64,000 nt of DNA, taken from positions 5,307,083 through 5,371,082 of the forward strand of contig OX411556.1 of the NCBI GenBank assembly GCA_948146395.1, given 5' to 3'. The stretch is from Fragum whitleyi. Its lineage: Eukaryota > Mollusca > Bivalvia > Cardiida > Cardiidae. The translations under genes and the position numbers were made by a program. Within the stretch, counting starts at the first letter, position 1. The number at the start of each line of letters is the position of its first letter. Shown piece by piece: positions 10,409 to 21,700 of the stretch. The notes beneath the pieces were generated by a model. The model worked only from the letters and a program-made list of their open reading frames with translations, was not told where the DNA came from and searched no databases.

Positions 10409-12362
10409 CCTGAGGCCTCTTTCAAAAAGAAAAGTCGTACTATTAATCTTATGATTATCGTACCATTATATTTAGGATGGTTGTAAATGGCTTCCACAAA
10501 AAATCTTTGAAAATCATTGACAATTTGGTCATCGTAAAATTGATCTTTTGAATCTGCACGTGCAGATCATCTGGTATAAACTTACACGTTAGTGGGTAAC
10601 TGTCCCCTAAATTACAGAACATAAAATCACCATACAGACCAAAAGAATGTCTACTTGTATGTCCAGATACAATTATTCATTATTTGTATCGCTGCGCTGC
10701 CGCGCCGGATGTGTGAAGCATTACAAGACTAATAGAACCTGATACCTCTTGGTAAAATGAGCATGATCACATGTACCAAGTTCCGGGTGAATGTTTCGAG
10801 GTCTTAACTTTTAATCTTTTTATCATTATCATTATATTCAATTATTATTGTGGTTTGTGTAAAAATGTTAACTTTTATTCTCACACTGAATTCTACAAAA
10901 GGATAGATGCAATAACAGAGACCCTAATTTTGTTTCTCAATGACTATTACTTTTTTTTCTTGTTTTCAATATTGGTTCATAATTACTTTTATCTGTGAAG
11001 CTTTGCGTAAGAATGGAACGTATTGTAACAAAATTCGGTTATCCCATTCTAACGCTTGCTTATAAAAGTATTTATAATCAATCTTTCATGCGTAAGTTGT
11101 CGTTGTCGTAGCAGTGTTACTTAATATAAAACTTCGATACATTGAAGTTTCGTTTCTTTACTAAAGACTTATTCACTGTTTGAAAAAAAGGTTCACACTT
11201 TGCGTTTACCTACAGGAAATACTCCCATTTTAATTGTTTGATGATTGTAAATGATATTGTGTTGACCGAAAATACTGGAATTTTCAAATAGGTTTCGCCT
11301 GTAGAATGGAACAACGGAGTCTTTACTGAGACAACTTTTTTTTATTTAGATACGTATGATGAAACATTTCTAGTTAATCTTTATTTTGTGCCTCCCTAAA
11401 ACAAGTAAAGTTAAGCAATCGTTTTAAGCCATGCTCAAAAAAGGGTTAGTTCCTACGATAGACATAACAATTTAATTCCACTATATTCTGCGACTATTGC
11501 ACGATTATCGTAGAGCTAAATCAAACTACAAAATGATTGTGCATCCATTTTTTCCGGTATATTTTTTCACTATATTTACTTGGAAAATTGGCATGTTTAA
11601 AGCTTAATAATCGGAAAACCCTCTGCTAGAGTAACAAGAGTGTCATTGTCATAATAAACGCCGCCACCCTGCTGCTATTTCACAAAAACACTTGTAGACA
11701 CTACTTATTTTGACAGAACCAAATTCAAAACAATTGCAGACTACATATTTAAATTATCAAGTTCAAACTGTTCGTTATGATTGATTGATTGGATGGGGAT
11801 TTCAAGCATCTTTAAACTGCAATTAATAATGAAATAAAAAACAAGATGAAGAATAAACTAAGAGCATACTGTGAAATTTTCATCCAAATCGGTCCATAAA
11901 TGAGGGAGGAGGTTTTTTTTGACATGAAGGCCCCTTTTTCCATGACACGGCTGAAATTCACCAAACCGTGACTTTATGCGCAAGGTCGGGTAACTAGGAA
12001 CATTCTGTTTCATCCAAATCCAACCAGAAACTTTGGTGGAGTTGTGCTCACATGAAGAGTGGACGGACGTACGTACGTACAGACGGACGGATGGGCGGAC
12101 GGACGGACAGAAGGAGATGAACACGCTAATATTCGACCGCCTTCAGCGGCGTATTAAAATGAAATTCGACAAAATATTATGCATGCACAGTCAAAATCGC
12201 AAAATTTACGACTAGCCTTAAAGTGTCGCAAATTTGATTGTAAATAACACGATACGACATGTTTCTTGAAAGCCAAAAATGTTTCTTAAAGGCCAATTTT
12301 TATCGTACGATTGCGATACGATCAAATTTCGGACGAAGTACCTTTCTTGAAAGTGGCCCCTG
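10409..12362 (-). mobile_element. R8 CAGGGG-TIR transposon, non-autonomous, minus orientation
   Basis: Left end CCTGAGGCCTCTTTCAA; right end CTTTCTTGAAAGTGGCCCCTG. Subterminal regions are rich in TCGTACGAT-type motifs. Its ends match, in inverted order, those of 18955-20604, including an inner AATCTGCACGTGCAGATCAT and TTAGTGGGTA. No transposase is seen. A (GGAC)n repeat lies inside. The TIR resembles hAT ends, but no 8-bp target duplication is visible. Confidence 0.7.
11880..12165. repeat. Interspersed repeat with (GGAC)n tract, inside R8
   Basis: aggaacattctgtttcatccaaatcc leads into a GGAC/GTAC-rich tract (12060-12112). A related layout is at 37075-37395. Confidence 0.6.
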
Positions 12363-12876
12363 AAGGCAAAACACGTGGGGTTGGTAAACTCGTTGAGATA
12401 TTTGATAAAAATAAAGGCTGTAGTTAACTTGTGATAATCTTCAATGATATTTAAAGGATTGTGCACGTGCGTATGTTTGCAAAAATGAATTTATGTCTAA
12501 ACAAGTTTAAAGAAAATGGACAAAAGCAGAAAGAGAAGATAAATGTTTGCCTATAGACCCGCAATTTAGAGTGAGTGATCACAGGTAAATTTTGTCTGTA
12601 CAGGTATATGGACAAAATTGACCTTTGATCACGCACTTAAAGTTGTGGATCTATACCTTCATCGATCCTTGCTGCGTCCACCACCAAGTGGAATTGTCGC
12701 GCGACTTGAAGTAACAAAAAGAGAGTATTTACTGGATTTGGTTTTTAATACAGATAAAAAGTAATCTGTACATGTCGCGCGTTTCTAATGAAGGTTTAAA
12801 TTTGAACTATTGGGTTGAAGTGTGTAATAAGGTAGTTCAGAAAGAGAAACTAGGCATCTAAAAGAAGCAATGACAT

Positions 12877-13002
12877 AATTCTACGAAAAACAGGTCTCAA
12901 CATTACCAAATAAGCAGATCACGTGATTGGCTTTTGCCAATGCCACAATTCTACGAAAAACAGGTCGCGTCATTACCAAATAAGCAGATCACGTGATTGG
13001 CT
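12877..13002 (+). repeat. Tandem duplication, two units of 56 bp, 70-bp period
   Basis: aattctacgaaaaacaggtc...cagatcacgtgattggct occurs at 12877-12932 and 12947-13002 with three base differences. Confidence 0.9.
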
Positions 13003-13533
13003 AGTGCTTTTGTCAAAGAAGCTGACTGACTTTATTGGACTTGACTTATCACATGATTTCCAAATATAGTAATGCAAACATGTGATACTAGTAAATTCGT
13101 ACGCGACTTTCAATAAATATCGTTTAAAACATAATTTAGCGTGTTAATAATTTACATGAAGTGATAGTTGTGTAATTGTACAACGTTATTACTTCTTGAT
13201 GAAATAAAATGTATGTCTATTTCAAGTTGAGATATACAAAATATGCCGAAGTGTATTCACATCCTGTTCACGTGATATGTGTTATCAAAAAACCCGAAAT
13301 GAAATTATCTTGTGTTCATTTTGCGGTTTTGTTAAATCTAAGTTGGAATTGCTCCGCATTCCAACTTAAAAACTGAATTGAAGTTCAGATTGATGGTTGG
13401 TTTAAACCTATTGATTTTACATCGATTGGGTTGTAAGTGCTTACATCTTTTATTAATCTTCTCGATTCTGCTTCTTTGAAAATTCACCAGTACTCGCGCC
13501 GAATGTGTAGGCCAATGAAAGAACTAATATCGA

Positions 13534-13605
13534 TAGCCGCTCCCAGGAATCGAACTCAGGACCTTTGGGTCAAAAGGCCGACGCTCTACCTCTAGACGGA
13601 CACCA
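13534..13605 (-). repeat. tRNA-like (SINE head) sequence
   Basis: On the minus strand TAGAGGTAGAGCGTCGG resembles an A box, and GAGTTCGATTCC is a perfect B box. The two ends do not form an acceptor stem, so a tRNA-derived repeat is likelier than a working tRNA gene. Confidence 0.5.
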
Positions 13606-13892
13606 CACTTAGATTGGTCAGCGTTCATGGAAGAATTGAAAGTATCCTGCTTTCTTCAAAGATTCGTCGAATAGGGCGCTCCGCAGTTTAGATGAAAGGG
13701 AGAATATAAAATACATGTCATGCTCGTTGATTTTCTTAATGAATAGCGAGAGTCTCAGAGATGCCCTTTTTTCGTAATCGAGCGACCAAAACGTCGTTAA
13801 ATAGCTTGATTAATCTGAAGTTACGATATTCTGTTCCCGACAGGTAATATTTTGAACTTGTATAGTATATAACACACGCTATATTTAAATAT

Positions 13893-14105
13893 AACATTAA
13901 GGTTTATATAAAGTGTTTGAGACCCAATGTTAAGGGCACTTCATTTGCCAGAAAAAGCAGTATGTCCAGGTAAATTATATATTCAAATAAAGCTAGTTAT
14001 GGGCACAAGCAAGTAAACATCATAGGACCGCCATAGCTATAGCGGTATAGCCAAACCATTGTGGAAACATGGTCATTTTGTACAGAACAAGCAATCTAGT
14101 ATTTT
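13893..14105 (+). repeat. R9 repeat, single partial copy
   Basis: aaggtttatataaagtgtttgagacccaat through ccgccatagctatagcggta to tacagaacaagcaa, as in the palindrome arms. No inverted partner is nearby. Confidence 0.75.
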
Positions 14106-14288
14106 TGTTTGACCACTAGAAATAAAGAATGTTAAGATATTAGTAGTCATGAATCCATCGAATTTATTAAACCATAATATATAGATACACAAAACTAGGT
14201 TTTGTAAAGTTTTTTTCTTTAATTGTAGTGACTTCTTTTGCATGGTAGTATTCCAGGGACAAAGGTTTGGTATTCTATACAATTCATC

Positions 14289-14590
14289 TTATAACTATAC
14301 TTATATCTGTATGATAACATCCCGTGTGATATTTTTATGATATCACATTGTTATTTTTAGAACAAAGATATTATGCGGTTATTTTTAGAAACTTGCATTT
14401 CAGTACGAAACATCGTCGAAAACAAGACAAATAGAGGTTATAAGATAAATATGATACGTACTAAGTGTATTGTATGAAAAAAATATCTAACTCGGTTGTA
14501 AGAATTAATCATTGTCTCGGCAGAGCCTCGACAATTTTCAATTCTCCCAACCTCATTAGATATTTTTTTCATATAATACACTAAGTATTA
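14289..14590 (+). repeat. R7 foldback repeat
   Basis: A 300-bp element with an internal palindrome: ACTAAGTGTATTgTATGAAAA / TTTTTCATATAATACACTAAGT around ctcggcagagcctcg. The same element is inverted at 17709-17995. Confidence 0.7.
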
Positions 14591-14861
14591 AGCTTTCCGG
14601 TTTTCAGCATTCGAATAATTCCAAATGTTTAAAAATGATTGCTAGGAACACGCGTAAGCGAACGTGCAAGGCCAGAGTATCATAAATAAGACGTCTCGCT
14701 AACGTTTACATCCTGAACGGGTGTTTTTATTTGTGATTATTCGTAAGTGTTGGAACTAATCATTTCACGAAAAACGTTCAATTTATCAGTTTTTGGGTAA
14801 ACACGAAAGAGACTATAACAAATGATAAAGTCTGATAATTTGAATTTTTGTTTGTTGTATA

Positions 14862-15080
14862 GGGTCTTACAGCGCTTTCAATATTCATTCAGTTATATCG
14901 CGGCGGCTGGAGCACCTAACAATAGACTCCTAGTATTTCTCTCACCAGCACTACATGTACATAGCCTAGCCTCCAGCTGCTATGTCTCATAGCTCGGAAA
15001 TATGAGTACCGCTGTTGGGAATCGACCCCTGGACCTCTTGAATGATAGTCCGACGCGTTGTGCTATGAAGGCGGCTCTGG
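14862..15080 (-). mobile_element. tRNA-derived SINE
   Basis: On the minus strand a tRNA-like head has an A-box-like TAGCACAACGCGTCGGAC and B-box GGTCGATTCCC. It is followed by a body with AGCAGCTGGAGGCTAGGC and GGTGCTCCAGCCGCCGC and an ACAACAAACAAA tail. The same body occurs at 31690-31935 and 56574-56825. Confidence 0.75.
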
Positions 15081-15462
15081 TAATTAGAGAAACATACAAC
15101 GGTGTTTGTAGAACGAGGTCAATAATGCATTTTGACGTAAATAACGTACGTTCACGTGAAACGATGTAAGCGTTTCTTAAACGTTACTGAAATGATTTTA
15201 TCTTAAAAATAGGCCAGTTCATCGACTTTCAAAAGTTTAAAGTTAAGCAAGACAGTTTCGCCACGTTGACGGTAGGTTTTCCACGTTGTGACGTGCGTGA
15301 AATCAATACAAGAAATATGTTAAGTAAAAGTCAATTCAGGAAAAAATGTAATTGTTTCTATAAATAGAATTGGCTTTGTACTTTAATTGCTATTAACGTA
15401 TTGTCTTAATTGACCTGTTTGTAAAATCTAGTTTAAAGTTCGCTGGCCTAGATAACCGATGA

Positions 15463-15592
15463 ACAGCCCTGCGTTCAGGATCACCAAACGGTGCAAACTG
15501 TTTTCCAATTATACCCCGCTTTGCACGTAGGTACACGTGTAAAGCAGGGAAAAATTGGAAAACTGTTTGCACCGTTTGGTGATCCTGAACTA
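15463..15592. repeat. R2 hairpin MITE, near-perfect foldback
   Basis: Left arm from cctgcgttcaggatcaccaaac; right arm gtttggtgatcctgaac. Almost the whole 130 bp pairs; the loop lies at gcacgtaggtacacgtg. CCCGCTTTGCACGT at the centre is shared by all R2 copies. Confidence 0.8.
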
Positions 15593-15715
15593 AGTGCAGA
15601 TTTCAATTGAATGTCGTTTTGTACTGCTAATGATTCTCTAATTTTCTTAGTATTACACAATTTAAACCATTATTCACGAGAATGTCTCGAGTTTTCCCAC
15701 TAAAATCGAGAAGAG

Positions 15716-15783
15716 GGCAGACAGGGTATACTAAGATCAGACTGCATAACAGTGCAGGCTGATATTAGTCTATACTGTCTGCC
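15716..15783. repeat. Hairpin with AGATCAGACTGCA core
   Basis: GGCAGACAG..TATACTAAGATCAG / CTGATATTAGTCTATACTGTCTGCC. A related core is at 62427-62456. Confidence 0.75.
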
Positions 15784-16424
15784 AAAATTCTGTTCACCAC
15801 AGGAATGTGTATTGAACAGCAGAAAGGTTAGGCTAATTGAAATCATGCTTGAAATGAAATAATTGGACTTCGTTTGAAGCCCTCGAACCCCTCTGAATCT
15901 GCCACTGCTCTATTTTTACTTTATTGAGCACGCATCATGATAGCACGCGGAAAAGGTTTACTAGAATCTCACTCAAAAAAGGAAATAAAGTACCTTTTTT
16001 GCTCGTTTTCATGAAATTAACCCACATCACACTTGCCTGTGAATTATCTTTACGTGTGTTTAAGTTTTTAGTTTCATACCACGGTGTATTTTTTTAATTT
16101 ATTTTTGTTAATCTCTTGTATAAATGGCGATTCGTTAACTGAATTTAAGAAGTTTTATTTTCACAGTATACTATGTAGCCCACCAAAAAACCCAATATCG
16201 TAAACTAACATTTTCCGAGAACAGGAAACTATTTTCGTGTTCAAGGAGGGCATTGACAGGCCGGAACGACGTAGTGCATAAATTACAATATCATAATGCG
16301 GAAGAAGTTATAACTGTACCATGTCGCGCTAGTCCGGATGTCCTTGAACAATAAAAATAAATCGTGAAGTTTTACCTTTTTTATATGTAGCAATTTTTAA
16401 GGAAAAAACATTGGATAGAATAAT

Positions 16425-16555
16425 GAAACAAGAAAGAAAGATAAAAATGATCGAACAAACAAACGAAAGAAAGAATGAAAGAAAGAAAGAAAGAAAGAAC
16501 GAACGAAAGAAAGAAAGAAAGAAAGAACGAAAAAAAGGAACGAAAGAAAGAAAGT
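16425..16555. repeat. GAAA/GAAC microsatellite
   Basis: Long purine-rich run of aaagaaag and aaagaacg units on the + strand. Confidence 0.9.
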
Positions 16556-17708
16556 AGACCGATATAACAAAGAATGAGAAAAAACTAAATCATTCTGAAT
16601 ACAGTAAATGGATAATTCTAAACGTATGCTTGAGGCCCGGAAACGATATTGTGGTAATACTGGTAATTAACTGAATGAATAACACCTTGTTCAAACTATA
16701 GTGACGACATAAGGTCACATTTTTTTTCCGAAAGGAATAGAATAAACATTTAATAAAACACTCAGAATTTCAATATTTTGGCAAAAAATGCCTTTTTCAA
16801 GAAAACGAATGGCTGTATCAGTTAAAGATTCAATGATTTTCTGATTTTTCGGGGATTCTTGGAGATTCGTGGGTATCGCATTCGTAGTGAAATATGAGCG
16901 TTCGTCTCATTTAGTTTCCGTCAAAAATATGGATTCACTTCTATGAAAAAAGATAAAAGCGTGAATCACCATTCTAAATGAGGTCTAAAATATTCGATTT
17001 TGACCCAAATATTGGCGATCACATGTTTAAGTCATATCCGAGGGTGTTCAATTTAACTAGAGTTACGACACTGCAGTCGCCCGCCGTGGGTGCTTCACGT
17101 GGCGACGTCTTGAATCACGTTAGTTACGTAATAACGTCAGTGAATTCGAAACGTATAAATACGACGTTTATCTTGAGTAGATGAACAATCCGAATCCGTG
17201 ATAATCGTACTATAAGTTGCAGTATACGGCGAAGGTAAAATGTAGAATTTATATTGTTATAATAACCATGATTGTTAACATCTGTTTTAACAAATAGTAT
17301 CATTATATCTTCATATTTAAAAAAAAGATCTTTCGGAATTTAAAATGATTAACGACCCTTACATACATGAAAAATTGGCATCAAGATTAACAAAAAATAA
17401 TAGTAAAAAGTATCAAACGTTTAAACCAGTATCGACGAAAAAAAAAGAAGATAAAAAAACCCCCACACACTATCAATATTGATAAAAAGTTTGAATTTTA
17501 CTCTTTTTTTTGTTTGAAGAAAATATGGATATAATATTATCAGAGAAAAGCATGAATGCAAATGTGTTGGATAAGCGATCAAAACATAGTAACTGTAGTT
17601 GCGAAGTTTTCGTCACCCTATAGATATTGACTTGTTAAGAAAATAAAGAGTTTAGCAAAGAATATACTTGTGACTTATTCGGTGAAAAGCGAGCATCTCA
17701 CTAGTGCA

Positions 17709-17995
17709 TAATTATATAAACTTAGTGTTTTGTATGAAAAAAAATTCTAACGAGGTTGGGGGAAATTTATATTTGTTGAGGCCCTGCTAAGTTAGATATT
17801 TTTTCATACATACGCTAAGTATACTAAATATATTTATCTAATAATCTCTATTTTCCATGTTGTCGTCGATGTTTCTAACAGAAATGCAAGTTTCTATTAA
17901 TAACTGCATTATGTCATTGTTCTAAGATATCCATGTGATATCATAAAAAATATCATATAGGATGCTACCACACAGATATTTGTATAGGTATAAGA
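17709..17995 (-). repeat. R7 foldback repeat, inverted copy
   Basis: Matches 14289-14590 on the opposite strand, including aacagaaatgcaagtttc, gatatcataaaaaatatca and the Ctaacgaggttggg hairpin. Confidence 0.7.
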
Positions 17996-18009
17996 TAAAT
18001 TGTCAATCC

Positions 18010-18203
18010 TTATCAGTCTGCACGGATCTGAGGTCGACTGGGGTCGACTCTAATCGCATTTGTCTGATGTTCGGAATGATCATTTTGCTATAAAGTTTTT
18101 TTTCGAAATGCGACCTCTGGCTGAACTTCGCGCGTCCTAACCCCCTTTTTGGAAAATTGTTAACAGTGTTGCCTGATCGTCCTTTTTTGCGTGATATTTG
18201 TGA
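18010..18203. mobile_element. R3 element, degenerate
   Basis: Interior R3 sequence (tcagtctgcacgg, gaaatgcgacctctgg, tcgtccttttttgcgtgat) is recognisable, but TIRs are poor. It lies shortly upstream of gene B exon 1. Confidence 0.45.
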
Positions 18204-18585
18204 ACGGTCACACAGAAATGAATGATCATTCAGGGACTTAGATAAAATAGTACTTGAGAATTTAAATCAATTTCAGAAGTCATTCAGTGATTCAATTTCT
18301 AAAATGGATATGAAGTAAAGTTTGACAAAAGCGAAATATTTCGACCATATTCAGCCCCCGCTTGTAAAATGTACACGTTTTGTCATTCTTTTTTTATTAG
18401 TCACAAATGAAGGAAAAATCAAAAACATAAAACACGCAAATGCAAATATACCTGTACAAGAATAAATAGAAAAAGAATGGATTGATAGTATTGATAATTT
18501 TGTTGCTGTGAGTTTATTTCATTTCATATGCATAAAGGACCATTCTGGAATTAATAGACGATTTCATATTTCCTTTTTTTCAGAA

Positions 18586-18702
18586 ATGACACGTGATCAG
18601 AATTACGGCACATTCAGTATTGAGCCTGAAGTAGCTCTCGGATATGGAATTACGAACACAGGCTTCCTTTGGGATAAAGAAAGTGGCGCAACGAAGATTA
18701 AG
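18586..18702 (+). CDS. Gene B exon 1 (start, extended N-terminus)
   Basis: The polypyrimidine tract and acceptor ccttttttttcag end at 18583, and ATG follows at 18586. Thirty-nine codons run to AAG and a donor gtgaac at 18703, phase 0. Exon 2 opens in phase 0 with no in-frame ATG, so an upstream exon is needed and this one fits. The acceptor before the ATG implies a further 5' UTR exon. The reading FSIEPEVALGYG is not a known domain. Confidence 0.6.
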
Positions 18703-21700
18703 GTGAACATTCTTGAATGCGTTGTTCCTCAATTGATGTCTCCTTTTTCGACTTATAAAACATGGCTATTTTTTTTTCATAGACTAGGGCCTAGGCTTTG
18801 ACCTTCAAAAATCTGAAAATCCTTTCAGAGCTTTATATCTTTAAAAGAATAAGCTATCATAGGGGTGATTTTGAAGCCGACAATTTAAAAAAAAATCAAC
18901 TACATGTATATTATCATTTTTGTTGTTATTATGTTGAAACATTAAAAAGGAGTTCAGGGGCCTCTTTCAAGAAAGGTCCTACGATTGGAATTTGGTCGTA
19001 TCGCGATCGTACGATAAAAATGGCTTTCAAGAAACTTATTGGCTTTCAAAAAAGGCGTCGTATCGCGATATCTACGATAAAATATACGACAACTTCAGAC
19101 CAGTCGTAAATTTTACGATTTTGTCTCTATGAGCCTTAAATGTTTTCGGATTCCTTTCTAGCTCTTGCGGATGTTAGAACGATTATTTAGCTATGCACAT
19201 GCCAAATTTCCAAGTACAATATAGTGTAATAAACGAGATATATTGAAAACAACAGATGCACCATCATTTCGATGTTTGATTTTACCCTGCGATAATCGTA
19301 CGATTGTCGCAGAATGTTTTCATAGTGGTATTCAGTCGTTTATTTACCGTAAGAATCGACCCTTTTGTGATCATCACTGAAAACGTTTGCTTACCCTTCC
19401 TTGTGACACAGAAAGTGGGAGATACCAAATCAATAGATTTTTACGCATTATAAATTACTTACTTTTTTTAAAAAGACAAACTACTCTCACATTATGCAAT
19501 ATGGATTCCTGTGTTTCATGCTTCAAGTATGACATAAATTAAAAGCAAAATTCCACAGCCTGTAGTCAAAACCATACAAATCTTGATAGATAGGAGGATT
19601 TCCTAATAACAACAACAGCAGCAACAACAACAACACCATCATCATCAACAACAACAAAACCGCTGCACTCGATATTTTTTCTCTCTTGTTTCGTCAAAGA
19701 TGAACTAAGCAAATAATCAAGCAGATACAATAATTGAACGGCGACATTAAGCCAGATGAAACGTGTCTGAGCTTCATGTAACTGTTGTAGTTACACGGAT
19801 ACGACAACGAGCACTGTACTAGAACCGAAGTTAGACTAATCGGTAATTTTGAATTAAAGCGATTGAATTTAATATCCATCTAAAGTTCATTTCAATACTA
19901 CCCCTCTATAGTTCGTTTCAATACCTTCCACATAGGCACAGAACTATACAGATTTGAATAATTAATAACAAATACATACAAGAAAAATGGATAAGCCATT
20001 TTTATTTTTTCATCTTACACTTTTAAAGGTGTTGTATTCTTATACATGCTTATACTTCACCAGAAAACAACCAAACAACAATGATAATAAAATATAATGA
20101 TAATAAAGTCATACACCGAAAACTTAGTGCAAATGATCATTTACTAGAACATGTGCTTTTTTACAATGCTCCACATTCGGTTCGACAGTCGGTTTACTTT
20201 CATTGGAAAGGGAATCGACAATGTAAACTAAAATAACTATGCAATTATGAGCACTTGCATGATTATAATGACAAAGATATTTAGATTTCGATGAGAAATG
20301 TGTAGTTCGACGAATTATGTTTTAATAAACCTCGTTAAATATGCATTAATATACAAGTAAATGGCTTTTCTACGGTCAGTTTGCTGATTATCCTTTTTGG
20401 TATTTTAAATAGCGGACAATATACCCACTAACGCGGAAGTTTTTATCATATGATCAGCACGTGCAGATGTGAGAGATCAACTTTACGATAATCTTATGAG
20501 GTAGTAAAGTCTGCGATTTTCAAGGATATTTTTGTGATATTATATATAATCGTACGATATTTATAAGATAAATCGTACGATATTTGTCTTGAAAGAGGCC
20601 CCTGGCTCCTGAAATGACATGGTCAAGGACTCAATAAATCGATAATAGAAATTCAAATCTGCTCCTCTATTTTGAGATATTCCTTTTTGAGACCATCGTT
20701 TTGAACAATATTTTAGAACTCTTATTACTGTTAGACCAATGTTACTCAGCGAGTTTCACACAAGAAAACATGAATTTACATTTTTCATTTTCAAATTATT
20801 ATTTCAGAGAGTAAAGGGGACTTCAGACACCAACAAAAATGCCAAAGGAAAGGAGAACGTGGAGGAAGGTAAAACGAACATCTACAGTCCAATAGCTCCA
20901 GACGGAGGATGGGGTTGGGTGGTGTGTTTTGCTGCTTTTATCGAGACCCTTCTGTTCGACGGAGTGTTCTATTCATTTGGATTCATATTCCTTGAACTAA
21001 CAGAACATTTTCATTCAACCAAAGAGGCCGGGGCTTGGATTTCCTCAATTAATTTTGGGATCTGCTTTACAATAGGTAAATGATTGCAAGTCTCTGTAAA
21101 GCACCTTAAATAATAAAGCAACGTTTTTAGAAAAACGATTTGGCAAAACGTGTTTGTATCAGACTTTGAAGAAAGAATTATCTAATGATAAAATATTGAT
21201 AAAGAATATCAAAAAAATTACAATAATATAACAATTAAACTAAGAACGCTGACTATGATTATGTAGCCATCAGTCTTAAGAACAATTAAGGTCTGCTTGT
21301 ATAAATAATGTGTACGTTTCTTTGATATTTTTTACGTTTTTTATTGAACAATATCATCCTGATTTAATCTTATATTCATTAATGACGAATATACCTAAGG
21401 CGACGGAAAATTGTTCTTATTGTGTAATTTAAACGGAGAAGCATCAATATTTGAGCCTGTGCGTGACATTTCAATAATTTGAATTGTGCGCAAGGCAAAA
21501 ACTATTGGTCCCGTTTGACTAAACATCTTACGAAAAAAATCATCAAGTATAAATAAAAAAAACCGTACATGTTGATTCCATTCATTGTTAGATTCTGTCG
21601 TGGAATATCTCTTCAGAATACGATTCGTATGATATATTGCATTGCAGAATTCCATATTTAGTTACTACTGTAGAAGCAACTTTAATTTTGACTTACGCAA

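Larger units (their letters stand above)
8981..18585. other. Intergenic region between genes A and B
   Basis: No convincing exon is seen. It holds M1 fragments, R16, the R8 transposon (10409-12362), a tandem duplication, R9, the R7 pair, a SINE, R2 and other hairpins, the GAAA tract and a degenerate R3. A 5' UTR exon of gene B probably lies here but cannot be placed. Confidence 0.6.

Noticed and set aside
13534..13605. Functional tRNA gene
   Set aside because: A and B boxes are present, but the ends do not pair into an acceptor stem and the anticodon arm is irregular.
10409..20604. Giant palindrome between genes A and B (R8-R7...R7-R8 in mirror order)
   Set aside because: The R8 pair and R7 pair have different centres, and the sequence between them shows no matching arms; separate insertions explain it.
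20739..20807. In-frame ATG extension upstream of gene B exon 2
   Set aside because: The stretch is a branch/polypyrimidine region ending in ttatttcag, and a better phase-0 first exon exists at 18586-18702.
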